A stretch of DNA of 32,382 nt from Sulfurimonas sp. (lineage in GTDB: Bacteria > Campylobacterota > Campylobacteria > Campylobacterales > Sulfurimonadaceae). Position 1 is the first letter of the stretch, and every line of letters starts with the position of its first letter. A program made the position numbers and the translations under genes. The notes under the pieces are model-generated. The model was not told the DNA's origin and searched no databases. It saw only the letters and a list, made by a program, of their open reading frames with translations. The stretch is taken from positions 1 to 32,382 of the forward strand of contig JALWLL010000109.1 in NCBI GenBank assembly GCA_026996295.1. Reading direction: 5' to 3'. Shown one piece after another: positions 23,413 to 31,052 of this stretch.

Positions 23413-24287
23413 TATTGGTATCCTATCTCTTTTAGAAACGATTTGTCTTTGGACCATCCCTTCTTAACGCTTACCTGCAAGTTTAAGTAAGCTTTTTTTC
23501 CACTGAGCAGTTCGATTTTCTCTCGTGCATATTTACCGATCCTCTTGATCGCTTCACCGTTTTTTCCGATGATGATCCCTTTTTGAGATTCTTTTTCAAT
23601 GATGATGGTTGCATATATTTTGTCTATATTGTTCTCTTCTTCTATCTTGTCTATAAGCACATCAGATTCATATGGAATTTCATCACTGATATTTTCAAAG
23701 ATACCTTCTCGAATAAATCCTGCATAAATATCCCTTACAAGCTCACTTGTGAGATCATCTGGGTCATATAAAAAAGGTGATTGGGGAAGTAATTTGGCAA
23801 TGGTGTCTAAAAGATCTTTGTGACCGACCTTTTTTGGTATTGCAATTGGTATAAGTGCTTCAAAGTGTTCTGCATATTGGTTGTACTGGGCTATTTTTTT
23901 AAAAAGCTTTTCCTGGGAAACCTGATCAATTTTACTCAGAGCTATGATATGCTTTACTTTGTTGTTATTGAGTTGAAGAAATTTTTCATAGATTTTGACA
24001 TCATCGGTTACAGGAGCCAAATAAACTATAAGATCACAATCTCCCATAGCTTTGAGTGCTTCATCAAGCATGAATTGATTTAAAATTTTCTCTTTTTCAT
24101 GCAGACCCGGAGTATCTACAAAAATTATCTGTGCATCACCGTGCATTACGATAGCATTTGAGCGTTTTCGTGTTGCATTGGCTTTTTGAGAGACCATGGC
24201 TATCTTCTCACCAAGTAGAGAGTTCATAAGTGTGCTTTTTCCAGCATTTGGACGACCGATGAGAGATACAAAACCAGCTTTTGTCAT
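23412..24287 (-). CDS. era: GTPase Era, 16S rRNA/30S assembly factor
   Basis: The 291-residue protein has G1 GRPNAGKST at 11-19, the switch region with TRKRSNAI, G3 DTPGLHE at 58-64, G4 SKID, and a C-terminal KH domain with GIIIGKNGEAIKRIG. Era binds the 3' end of 16S rRNA during small-subunit maturation. NATRKRSNAI replaces the more usual 'PQTTR..i.Gi'. It sits between hslU (19-base gap) and csd6 (1-base overlap), the Campylobacterota arrangement. Confidence 0.96.
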   Translation of the reverse strand: MTKAGFVSLIGRPNAGKSTLMNSLLGEKIAMVSQKANATRKRSNAIVMHGDAQIIFVDTPGLHEKEKILNQFMLDEALKAMGDCDLIVYLAPVTDDVKIYEKFLQLNNNKVKHIIALSKIDQVSQEKLFKKIAQYNQYAEHFEALIPIAIPKKVGHKDLLDTIAKLLPQSPFLYDPDDLTSELVRDIYAGFIREGIFENISDEIPYESDVLIDKIEEENNIDKIYATIIIEKESQKGIIIGKNGEAIKRIGKYAREKIELLSGKKAYLNLQVSVKKGWSKDKSFLKEIGYQ

Positions 24288-24306
24288 ATATTTTACCTTG
24301 TGTTAT

Positions 24307-25635
24307 TTATAAAATATAGCGGGAGAGATCATCATCTTCAACGACTATATCGAGTTTTTCATGGACAAGTTCGGCTGTAACTTCAAAGGTACGATCTTTG
24401 TATTCGTTAGCATTAAAACTTATATCTTCTAGAACTTTTTCCAAAACAGTGTGCAGTCTTCTTGCACCGATATCTTCCGTGATCTCATTTGCGCGGTGAG
24501 AAAGTTTTGCTATAGCTTTGATCGCTTCATCGCAAAATATCAGCTCTACCCCCTCAACACTTAAAAGTGCCGTGTATTGGTTCAAAAGGGAGTTCTTCGT
24601 TTGCGTCAAAATCTTATAAAGAGTCTCTTCTGTCAAAGATTCCAACTCAACTCTGAGTGGAAACCTTCCTTGAAGTTCAGGTATAAGATCACTTGGTTTT
24701 GTAAGGTGAAAAGCTCCTGCGGCTATGAAGAGTATATGGTCTGTATTGATCACACCGTATTTGGTGGTTACACTGCTTCCCTCTACGATAGGGAGCAGAT
24801 CGCGTTGTACACCCTCTTTGGAAGGGTCATTTCTTCCTTGAGACTTTGAACTGATCGCGATTTTGTCTATCTCGTCTAAAAAGATGATGCCACCATCTTC
24901 GGCACGTTTGAGAGCTTCGGTGTTGATATTTGTCATATCGAGAAGTTTGGCACTTGCTTCTTGTCTGAGTAAAGATTTTGCATCTTTGACTGTTACAGAT
25001 TTTTTATTGTCTTCTTTGTTCATTGTGGTGAATATTTTTGAAAAGGACTCTTGAACTTTTGCCATTTCAGGAGGTAGATTTGTGTCTGCAAACTCAATGT
25101 TGATCTTATCAAACTCTATCTCGATGATTTTATCATCCACATCACCCCTGATCACTTTTTCTTCCATCGATTTTAAAAGTTTTTGGTAGTCCTCTTTTTT
25201 CTCTTGGGTTGCCTGTTCAGGAAGTGGAGGAAGCAGTTTTTCAACAATTTTGTTTATGATATAGTTTTCGATTTTTTCTTTATTCTCTTCCTCTTTTTCC
25301 GCTTTTACTATACTTATGGAAGAGAGCACCAAATCGCGTATCATTGACTCTACATCACGCCCTACAAAACCGACCTCTGTGTATTTTGATGCTTCTACTT
25401 TGATAAAAGGGACTTTCATCATCTTTGCAAGGCGACGGGAGATTTCAGTTTTTCCGACACCGGTGGAACCTATCATCAGGATGTTCTTTGGCATTATTTC
25501 ATCTTGAAGCTCTCTGCTAAGTTGCATTCTTCTGTATCGTGTTCTAAGGGCGAGTGCTATGGTTTTTTTTGCATTATGTTGTGAGATAACAAATTTATCT
25601 AAATATTCTACAATCTCTTTAGGGGTTAAATTCAT
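24307..25635 (-). CDS. hslU: HslU ATPase/unfoldase of the HslUV protease
   Basis: The 442-residue AAA+ protein starts [13 protein letters not shown], with Walker A GSTGVGKT at 56-63, pore loop and EVGFVGRDVESM following, an I domain (about 110-240), Walker B IIFLDEID, and the C-terminal end (SRYIL) that docks into HslV. It unfolds substrates for HslV. The ATG overlaps the hslV stop by one base. Length and all motifs are normal. Confidence 0.96.
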   Translation of the reverse strand: MNLTPKEIVEYLDKFVISQHNAKKTIALALRTRYRRMQLSRELQDEIMPKNILMIGSTGVGKTEISRRLAKMMKVPFIKVEASKYTEVGFVGRDVESMIRDLVLSSISIVKAEKEEENKEKIENYIINKIVEKLLPPLPEQATQEKKEDYQKLLKSMEEKVIRGDVDDKIIEIEFDKINIEFADTNLPPEMAKVQESFSKIFTTMNKEDNKKSVTVKDAKSLLRQEASAKLLDMTNINTEALKRAEDGGIIFLDEIDKIAISSKSQGRNDPSKEGVQRDLLPIVEGSSVTTKYGVINTDHILFIAAGAFHLTKPSDLIPELQGRFPLRVELESLTEETLYKILTQTKNSLLNQYTALLSVEGVELIFCDEAIKAIAKLSHRANEITEDIGARRLHTVLEKVLEDISFNANEYKDRTFEVTAELVHEKLDIVVEDDDLSRYIL

Positions 25636-26180
25636 TATTTGTCTTCTTCTAGTGTTAAAGTTTTAATATTGTGGTTTGTGTATATACAAAGCTCAGCAGC
25701 GATACTAAGGCTTTCTCTGACAAGTTCTTCCTCATCCATTTGCTGTGCATGTTTTTTAAGGGCGCGTGCTGCGGAGATGGCAAAATTGCCACCACTTCCT
25801 ATCGAAGCGATCTGCCCATCTTCAGGTTCTACGACATCACCGTTCCCTGTAAGTATAAAGATATGTTTGTTGTTAAGAACTATCATCATAGCTTCAAGAC
25901 GGCGTAGTACTTTGTCTTTTCTCCATGCTTTTGAGAACTCTATGACCGACTTCAGAATATCACCTTTTTTCTCTTCAAGAAAATCCTCAAACATATCAAA
26001 AAGGTTAAAAGCATCTGCTGTGCTTCCTGCAAAACCGGCAAGGATCTTGCCGTTATGAAGGGTTCGTATTTTTGTAGCATTTCCCTTGAGAACAGAATCG
26101 CCAAAAGTAACCTGCCCGTCACCACCTATAACGGCTTTGTTTTCACCTCTATAGGCTAAGATGGTAGTAGCATCAAACAT
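25635..26180 (-). CDS. hslV: HslV peptidase subunit
   Basis: The 181-residue proteasome-like peptidase begins [12 protein letters not shown]: the catalytic Thr is Thr5, so four residues must be removed, unlike the single Met of E. coli. I recall the same form in Helicobacter. [14 protein letters not shown] and the [14 protein letters not shown] segment complete the signature. It forms a double hexamer capped by HslU. It is preceded by AGGAG and by an inverted repeat over the leader, which may regulate it. Confidence 0.95.
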   Translation of the reverse strand: MFDATTILAYRGENKAVIGGDGQVTFGDSVLKGNATKIRTLHNGKILAGFAGSTADAFNLFDMFEDFLEEKKGDILKSVIEFSKAWRKDKVLRRLEAMMIVLNNKHIFILTGNGDVVEPEDGQIASIGSGGNFAISAARALKKHAQQMDEEELVRESLSIAAELCIYTNHNIKTLTLEEDK

Positions 26181-26195
26181 TGATTGTTGTCTCCT

Positions 26196-26222
26196 TTTGC
26201 AAGGGGTGTTATCTCTTGCAAA
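26196..26222 (-). promoter_or_regulatory. Inverted repeat over the hslV leader, possible operator
   Basis: TTTGCAAG (26196-26203) and CTTGCAAA (26215-26222) are perfect 8-base arms around 11 bases. On the coding strand the left arm abuts a -10 box and the right arm runs directly into the AGGAG ribosome-binding site. It fits an operator or an RNA hairpin masking the site. It does not match CIRCE or HAIR. Confidence 0.5.
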
Positions 26223-26231
26223 TTTATAATA
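26223..26231 (-). promoter_or_regulatory. Candidate -10 region of hslV
   Basis: The coding strand reads TATTATAAA here, giving overlapping TATTAT and TATAAA hexamers. A transcript would start inside the inverted repeat. No -35 at proper spacing; TTGACA occurs farther up at 26256-26261. It is in the 92-base gap after rplI, just where an internal promoter for the 14-gene run would be. Confidence 0.4.
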
Positions 26232-26272
26232 TTGTTATTTCAAGAAGAGAGAAAGTTTTTTGTCAAAAAAAA

Positions 26273-26719
26273 CTATTCGCCCTGAACATCTACATGTAAT
26301 GTAGCGTGAATTCCATGACCGAGTTTAAGGTCAAGATCGTGTTCACCAACAGTTTTGATGGCAACTTTGTCAGTTATGTGTTTTTTGTCTATCTCTATGT
26401 TATGTTGTTCTTTTAAAGCGTGAGCGATCTCATCTTTTGTGATTGCTCCAAAAAGGTGACCGTTTTGTCCAAGTTTTTTTGTAAGAACGATCTCTGATTT
26501 GTCAAGTTGCTCAGCAACAGCTTTGAGTCTTGCGATCTCCTCAGCTTCCTCTTTTGCTTTTTGTTCCTCTTGAGCTTTGTGTTGCGCCAATATCTCAGGA
26601 GTTGCATGTTTGGCAAAACCTTTTCCTATAAGGAAATTTTTGCCATAACCATCTTTTACTTCTTTTACTTCACCGGCTTTTCCCAGACTTTTTACATCTT
26701 TAATAAGTAGTACTTTCAT
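26273..26719 (-). CDS. rplI: 50S ribosomal protein L9
   Basis: The 148-residue protein starts MKVLLIKDVKSLGKAGEV and has the N-terminal RNA-binding domain with YGKNFLIGKGFAKHATPE, the long linking helix (about 45-75, Lys/Glu/Ala-rich), and the C-terminal domain. L9 projects from the L1 side of the large subunit. The TAG is followed by eight Ts on the coding strand, but I see no stem before them. It follows the FTR-rhodanese gene by 25 bases; rpsF and rpsR, its neighbours in many bacteria, are absent. Confidence 0.96.
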   Translation of the reverse strand: MKVLLIKDVKSLGKAGEVKEVKDGYGKNFLIGKGFAKHATPEILAQHKAQEEQKAKEEAEEIARLKAVAEQLDKSEIVLTKKLGQNGHLFGAITKDEIAHALKEQHNIEIDKKHITDKVAIKTVGEHDLDLKLGHGIHATLHVDVQGE

Positions 26720-26744
26720 TATATATAAACCTTTAAATTATAGA

Positions 26745-27476
26745 TTATCTTTCTATCTCACCACCATAAGAAACGATACCGTGCGTTAAGTTTCCTATCT
26801 TTGTATAGCCCATATCACCCATGATGCGAGCTACATGAGCACTTCTGCTTCCAACATGGCAGTATAAAATGATGTTTTCTTCTTTATCTAGCTTTGCTTC
26901 ATCAAGTACTTGAAAAAAGCTGCTTGTCGGCACAAGTGCGTCAGCACCTTTGATGTGACCCATTTGCCACTCCATATGCTCACGGACATCGACAAGTTTA
27001 AACTTTATCATGCCTAACTCTCTTGCTTCCATAAGTGCAGAGAGCTCATCACCGTCAAGTTCAGCCTGGTTTACAAGTGTATCACACTCCTCTTGGGTGA
27101 GTCCGCGTGAGTGTGTGTGTACAGCTTCTTCCATACCAAGTTCAATACGTTGCTTAGCAGCATACTCAGGGGTACAGAAAATTCCACAGTGACATTTTCC
27201 CTCTTCTGGAAGTTCATGCTCTATTGCAGGCTTACAAGGGCAGATTCTATCATCGACACTTCTTGCTTTTCCATCAACTTCCTCAACCATAAAACAAGGA
27301 CAAAAACGTTTTTTATACATCATTTTATTGCGAGCAAGTCCCATCTGAACTCCCTCGTTTACCTCTTCTTGAGGATTATATACCCAACCAAACTGACTAC
27401 ATACTTTATCTGTAAATTTGACTGTTTTGTCCATCTCTGCTTGAAATTCCGGTGAATTCATGTCTATTTTAATCAT
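26745..27476 (-). CDS. Ferredoxin-thioredoxin reductase-like domain fused to rhodanese
   Basis: The 243-residue protein has two domains. The first (1-~105) has the Cys pattern of the catalytic FTR subunit: CPC at 59-61, CPC at 79-81 and CHC at 95-97, plus Cys101; these would hold a 4Fe-4S cluster and a redox-active disulfide. The second (about 155-243) is a rhodanese: LVDVREHMEWQMGHIKGA, active-site CHVGSRS with Cys206, and YGGEIER. Rhodaneses carry persulfide sulfur, so coupling to an electron-driven disulfide reductase suggests sulfur or thioredoxin metabolism; that is inference. There is no FTR variable subunit nearby. It lies between argG (22 bases) and rplI (25 bases). GGAAAA precedes the ATG. 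Confidence 0.85.
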   Translation of the reverse strand: MIKIDMNSPEFQAEMDKTVKFTDKVCSQFGWVYNPQEEVNEGVQMGLARNKMMYKKRFCPCFMVEEVDGKARSVDDRICPCKPAIEHELPEEGKCHCGIFCTPEYAAKQRIELGMEEAVHTHSRGLTQEECDTLVNQAELDGDELSALMEARELGMIKFKLVDVREHMEWQMGHIKGADALVPTSSFFQVLDEAKLDKEENIILYCHVGSRSAHVARIMGDMGYTKIGNLTHGIVSYGGEIER

Positions 27477-27498
27477 AACATTTTCCTTTTATATGTAG

Positions 27499-28713
27499 TT
27501 ATTTAACTCTTGCTTTGCCCTCGATGATAAATCGTAAAGCATTTAATTTTATGAAGCCTTCTGCATCTTTTTGGTTATATACTTCATCCTCTTCAAATGT
27601 AGAATATTCAGGATTGAAAAGTGATACGTCAGATTTTCTGCCTACAACTATAACATTTCCTTTGTAAAGTTTCAGACGAACCTTTCCGTTTACAAACTTT
27701 TGTGTGTTGTCTATGGCAGCTTGTAACATTTCACGCTCGGGTGCAAACCAAAATCCGTTGTAGATCAGTTTTGCATAACGTGGCATCATCTCATCTTTTA
27801 AGTGTGCAGCTTCACGGTCAAGCGTAATAGATTCAATAGCTCTATGTGCTTTAAGCATAATAGTTCCGCCTGGGGTTTCATAGCATCCGCGTGCCTTCAT
27901 ACCTACAAAGCGGTTTTCAACAATGTCCACACGCCCTATACCGTGCTTTCCACCGATCTCATTTAAAGTTTTTAACATTGTAGCCGGGCTGAGAGCTTCA
28001 CCGTTGAGTGTGATCGGATCGCCATTTTCATAACCGATCTCTATATACTCCGCTTGATCGGGTGCATTTTCAGGTGAATTGGACCATAGCCACATAGACT
28101 CTTCCGGTTCTGCGGCAGGATCTTCTAAAATACCACCCTCATAAGAGATGTGAAGCAGGTTTGCATCCATTGAATAAGGTGATTTTTTACCTTTTTTCTC
28201 TATTTGAATACCATGATCGGCTGCATATGCTAAAAGTTTTTCACGAGAGTTGAGGTCCCATTCTCTCCATGGAGCGATGATGGTAAGTGTTGCATCTTGA
28301 GAAAGATAACCCATTTCAAAACGAACTTGATCATTTCCTTTTCCGGTAGCTCCGTGACTCACACCGTCTGCGCCTGTGATCTTAGCGATCTCAGCTTGGC
28401 GTTTTGCAATAAGCGGACGGGCTATAGAAGTTCCAAGGAGGTACTCCCCCTCATAGATAGCATTGGCTCTGAACATTGGGAAAACAAAGTCTTTTACAAA
28501 CTCTTCTCTTAGATCATCAATAAAAATATTTTCAGGCTTGATCCCCAGCTCGAGTGCTTTTTTACGTGCAGGTTCAAGCTCTTCACCTTGACCAAGATCA
28601 GCTGTAAATGTTACAACTTCACATTTGTATTCATCTTGAAGCCATTTTAAAATAACACTCGTATCCAGCCCACCGGAGTATGCTAAAACTACTTTTTTAA
28701 CCTCTTTTTTCAT
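27499..28713 (-). CDS. argG: Argininosuccinate synthase
   Basis: The 404-residue enzyme has the N-type ATP pyrophosphatase loop [10 protein letters not shown], the citrulline/aspartate site segments ([23 protein letters not shown]), and [13 protein letters not shown], ending [10 protein letters not shown]. It joins citrulline and aspartate with ATP in arginine synthesis. Start and length are normal. It heads the - strand run, with its own promoter. In C. jejuni argG also lies next to rplI and hslUV, from memory. Confidence 0.97.
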   Translation of the reverse strand: MKKEVKKVVLAYSGGLDTSVILKWLQDEYKCEVVTFTADLGQGEELEPARKKALELGIKPENIFIDDLREEFVKDFVFPMFRANAIYEGEYLLGTSIARPLIAKRQAEIAKITGADGVSHGATGKGNDQVRFEMGYLSQDATLTIIAPWREWDLNSREKLLAYAADHGIQIEKKGKKSPYSMDANLLHISYEGGILEDPAAEPEESMWLWSNSPENAPDQAEYIEIGYENGDPITLNGEALSPATMLKTLNEIGGKHGIGRVDIVENRFVGMKARGCYETPGGTIMLKAHRAIESITLDREAAHLKDEMMPRYAKLIYNGFWFAPEREMLQAAIDNTQKFVNGKVRLKLYKGNVIVVGRKSDVSLFNPEYSTFEEDEVYNQKDAEGFIKLNALRFIIEGKARVK

Positions 28714-28748
28714 ATAAAAAACCTTTAATCAGCAAAATAATTACCGCG

Positions 28749-28754
28749 ATTTTA
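28749..28754 (-). promoter_or_regulatory. Candidate -10 box of argG
   Basis: The coding strand reads TTGTAAAAT, with TAAAAT 35 bases before the ATG and AAAGG between. The 121-base gap to flaG otherwise holds only the flaG hairpin. Confidence 0.45.
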
Positions 28755-28819
28755 CAATAAATGTTATTAAAAAATGGTTAGTGAATAAAGATATGGAAAA
28801 ATATGTAAGTTTTGTATTA

Positions 28820-28845
28820 CAAAAGGGTGCAGATTTACCCTTTTG
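28820..28845 (-). terminator. Hairpin at the end of flaG
   Basis: CAAAAGGGT (28820-28828) pairs perfectly with ACCCTTTTG (28837-28845), a 9-bp stem with an 8-base loop that includes most of the flaG stop codon. No T-run follows on the coding strand, so termination would be modest, but it separates flaG from argG on the same strand. Confidence 0.5.
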
Positions 28846-29227
28846 AATCGAATAGTATCCCTGTGACCTCTTGCATTTTAGGTAAAAAATCCATCGCCTG
28901 TTCTGCCGGAAATCTGCGAATCATTCTGTTTGATTTCGCTTCAATCACAGAGACATAAAACACTTCATCTTTGTTATCAAACCCAAACTTAATTGATGTG
29001 GTGATAGGTGAGAGAGCATCGTTTAACTGCTTGATGAGATCTTGAACCTGCTCTTTTGTATCCACACCTGTATCTGTACTTGTAGCCTCATTTTGCATCT
29101 GCTTCACGAGATCCTGCTTCGGTGCCTGCTGCTGTGACTGTTGTGTACTTTGGGTCGCTCTTCCTTGAGGTTCCTGTGTACTCACTTGTGACTGTTGCTG
29201 TCTTGCAACATTTGCTATGCCATCCAT
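28835..29227 (-). CDS. flaG: Flagellar protein FlaG
   Basis: The 130-residue protein has a Gln/Ser-rich, disordered N half (about 1-50) and a conserved C half with IKFGFDNKDEVFYVSV, then a segment like 'RMIRRFPAEQAMDFLPKM', the FlaG signature. In Campylobacter, FlaG affects flagellar filament length. No other flagellar gene is in the window. The ATG has GGAG upstream; a near-perfect sigma-28 promoter lies 44 bases or more upstream. A perfect hairpin overlaps its stop. Confidence 0.9.
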   Translation of the reverse strand: MDGIANVARQQQSQVSTQEPQGRATQSTQQSQQQAPKQDLVKQMQNEATSTDTGVDTKEQVQDLIKQLNDALSPITTSIKFGFDNKDEVFYVSVIEAKSNRMIRRFPAEQAMDFLPKMQEVTGILFDSKG

Positions 29228-29270
29228 GACTGACTCCTCTTACTTAAAAGAAAATATTATATCACGAACA

Positions 29271-29297
29271 ATATCGGCAGCGAAAAAAATAACTTTA
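29271..29297 (-). promoter_or_regulatory. Sigma-28 (FliA) promoter of flaG
   Basis: On the - strand TAAAGTTA (29297-29290), 11 bases and GCCGATAT (29278-29271) match the consensus TAAAGTTT-N11-GCCGATAA with 14 of 16 bases and the exact spacer. Downstream, TGATATAAT (29264-29256) could be a second, sigma-70-type start. This makes flaG a late flagellar gene. Confidence 0.85.
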
Positions 29298-29333
29298 ATA
29301 AAAAAATTATTTTTATTTGATACTCTTGCATTT

Positions 29334-30539
29334 ATGAATCAATATATTAATTTACTTCGTGCCGATCAAGTCTTTAGACGATTGAGTATTATTCAACTTA
29401 TCTCCTATTTTGGAGCATGGTTCAGTAATGTTGCTATCTATACCCTACTTATCGGTATGGATGTCTCAGCTGAGATCATAGCGTTTGTAGCAGCTTTACA
29501 CTTTATAGCAGGTATTGTGCAGGCTCCGTTTTCAGGTTCTGTTCTTGACAGTGTAGCACCAAAAAAATTGATGTTGTCTCTTTTGTTTGTTGAGATTATC
29601 TCCACGATACTTTTAGTGCTTGTGAGTGATATATCCCATTTGTGGCTTTTATATGGACTGATATTTGTAAGAATGGCCGCGGCATCGTTTTATTTTACCG
29701 CTGAGATGTCTTTACTTCCCAAAATTCTTACGGGTAAAGATCTTCAAAAAGCCAATGAAATTCACTCTATCATCTGGTCTTTTTCTTATACTCTTGGTAT
29801 GGCAGTAAGCGGTTTTGTCGTATATCTGCTTGGTGTGAAGGTTGCATTTGTTTTAGATGCTTTGATGTTTGTTATCAGTTTTTCTTTGCTCTATGGCTTG
29901 CATTTGCAGGTGGGAAGTGTGAAAGAGAAAGAGAGTTTTTTGTATATGATGGGGGATATATTTAGGTATATAAAAAAATATCCCCACGCGCTGCATTTGA
30001 TGTTGATGCACTCTTTTGTGGGTCTTACAGCTTTTGATGCTTTGGTTGCTTTAATGGTGCAAGAGTATTATGCCGGTATTATTGCCACCTCTTTGGCGCT
30101 GGGATTATTACATGCCTCACGGGCAGTGGGTCTTGTTTTTGGTCCGATGATCTTGGGTTCATGGATCAATAACAAACGCTTGGTGCAACTCTTGATCTTT
30201 CAGGCTGTAGCGATTTGGTTGTGGGCTTGGTGGATGGAAAATTTTTACCTTTCCATGGTTGCGAGTGTGATTGTTGGTCTTTTTACGACAACGTTATGGT
30301 CTTATACCTACACGCTGCTGCAAAAGAACATCGATGAGAGATATTATGGTAGAATTGTGGCATACAACGATATGCTGTTTTTAAGTTCGGCCACACTGAC
30401 ATCTTTGATGATAGGTGCTCTTGCTTCTAAAAGTTTCTCACTGGAATTTATAACTTTTCTTATTGGCTTGGGTTTTATTGTGGGCGCACTCTATTTTACA
30501 TGGATATTAAAAACGCAAAATATTAAAGAGGTGGCATGA
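29334..30539 (+). CDS. MFS transporter (exporter-like)
   Basis: With ATG 29334 the protein has 401 residues and about 12 membrane segments: LSIIQLISYFGAWFSNVAIY, then SGSVLDSVAPKKLMLSLL (the loop 2-3 motif of MFS) and so on to the C end. It looks like the MFS_3/enterobactin-exporter type (FGAWFSNVAI is typical), so efflux of a small hydrophobic compound or metabolite is likely; the substrate is unknown. An ATG at 29217 would add 39 residues across the flaG start and its sigma-28 promoter, so I rejected it. No ribosome-binding site precedes 29334, an oddity. It overlaps the next gene by 4 bases (ATGA). Confidence 0.82.
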   Translation: MNQYINLLRADQVFRRLSIIQLISYFGAWFSNVAIYTLLIGMDVSAEIIAFVAALHFIAGIVQAPFSGSVLDSVAPKKLMLSLLFVEIISTILLVLVSDISHLWLLYGLIFVRMAAASFYFTAEMSLLPKILTGKDLQKANEIHSIIWSFSYTLGMAVSGFVVYLLGVKVAFVLDALMFVISFSLLYGLHLQVGSVKEKESFLYMMGDIFRYIKKYPHALHLMLMHSFVGLTAFDALVALMVQEYYAGIIATSLALGLLHASRAVGLVFGPMILGSWINNKRLVQLLIFQAVAIWLWAWWMENFYLSMVASVIVGLFTTTLWSYTYTLLQKNIDERYYGRIVAYNDMLFLSSATLTSLMIGALASKSFSLEFITFLIGLGFIVGALYFTWILKTQNIKEVA

Positions 30540-30790
30540 TATCATTTGCAGTACTGGGTGGCATACTTCTTAACATAGGTGCATACCTAACTTACAAGGG
30601 GCAGATTTTTCATGCGGTTATTGTGTACCTTTTTGCAGATATATGCTGGATTGTTATGGCATATGAAAAAGAGGACTTTATAGGCGCTGTATTTATCATA
30701 GTGGGAACCCTGCTTGGATTTTTGGCGTACCTGAAAATGCAAAACGGCGAGATGAGAAAGACACTTAACAAGGAAGATGATGCTCTATAG
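30536..30790 (+). CDS. Small inner-membrane protein of unknown function
   Basis: I do not recognise this 84-residue protein. It has three hydrophobic stretches (about 2-17, 25-42 and 48-65), for example FIGAVFIIVGTLLGFLAYL, and a charged C-terminal tail (QNGEMRKTLNKEDDAL). The ATG overlaps the MFS stop (ATGA) and the next gene starts inside its end, so it belongs to an efflux-like cluster with the MFS and MATE genes. A helper of either transporter is only a guess. Confidence 0.7.
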   Translation: MISFAVLGGILLNIGAYLTYKGQIFHAVIVYLFADICWIVMAYEKEDFIGAVFIIVGTLLGFLAYLKMQNGEMRKTLNKEDDAL

Positions 30791-31052
30791 TTCAAAGAAA
30801 GGTGATCTTGATCTAAGTAAACTGACACGACTTTACCCTGCGGCTGTTGTGGAGATGTATGGCGAAGTTGCGGAGATGAGTTTAGAGTGGATCGAGATCA
30901 ATCAGGACAAAGTTACACTTCGCTCCTTTGTTCTGGTTTTTGATTTTACACCTTTGAATGAAGATGTAAAAGATCGGGTAGTTTTGGAGTTTGATACGAA
31001 AGAGGAACTTTTTGAGACGATGAATGAGGTGGCACAATTATTGCAAAACTGA
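30780..31052 (+). CDS. Small soluble hypothetical protein in the MFS-MATE cluster
   Basis: This 90-residue protein is not one I recognise. It is acidic, with no signal or membrane segment, and appears to be alpha/beta (AAVVEMYGEVAEMSLEWIE, then VTLRSFVLVFDFTPL and KEELFETMNEVAQLL). I chose the second of two adjacent ATGs (30780) because AAGGA lies 7 bases before it; the first is 30777. It overlaps the previous gene by 11 bases. Its last codons contain a perfect sigma-54-like element and lead into the MATE frame. Confidence 0.65.
   Translation: MLYSSKKGDLDLSKLTRLYPAAVVEMYGEVAEMSLEWIEINQDKVTLRSFVLVFDFTPLNEDVKDRVVLEFDTKEELFETMNEVAQLLQN
31030..31045 (+). promoter_or_regulatory. Sigma-54-like -24/-12 element before the MATE gene
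   Basis: TGGCAC, five bases, TTGCA matches the consensus TGGCAC-N5-TTGCW exactly, with GG and GC 10 bases apart. It lies in the last codons of the preceding gene. Transcription from it would start near 31056, after the proposed MATE start at 31040 but before the ATG at 31139. It could be chance. Confidence 0.35.

Noticed and set aside
25639-26058. Long + strand open frame across hslV
   Set aside because: Antisense to a clear HslV with no start signal or recognisable domain; a shadow frame.
26250-26272. rplI terminator at the T-run after its stop
   Set aside because: Eight Ts follow the stop, but no stem precedes them; read-through to hslV is plausible.
29217-29333. N-terminal extension of the MFS transporter
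   Set aside because: It would run over the flaG start and its sigma-28 promoter, and the residues are not membrane-like; the family begins near MNQYINLL.
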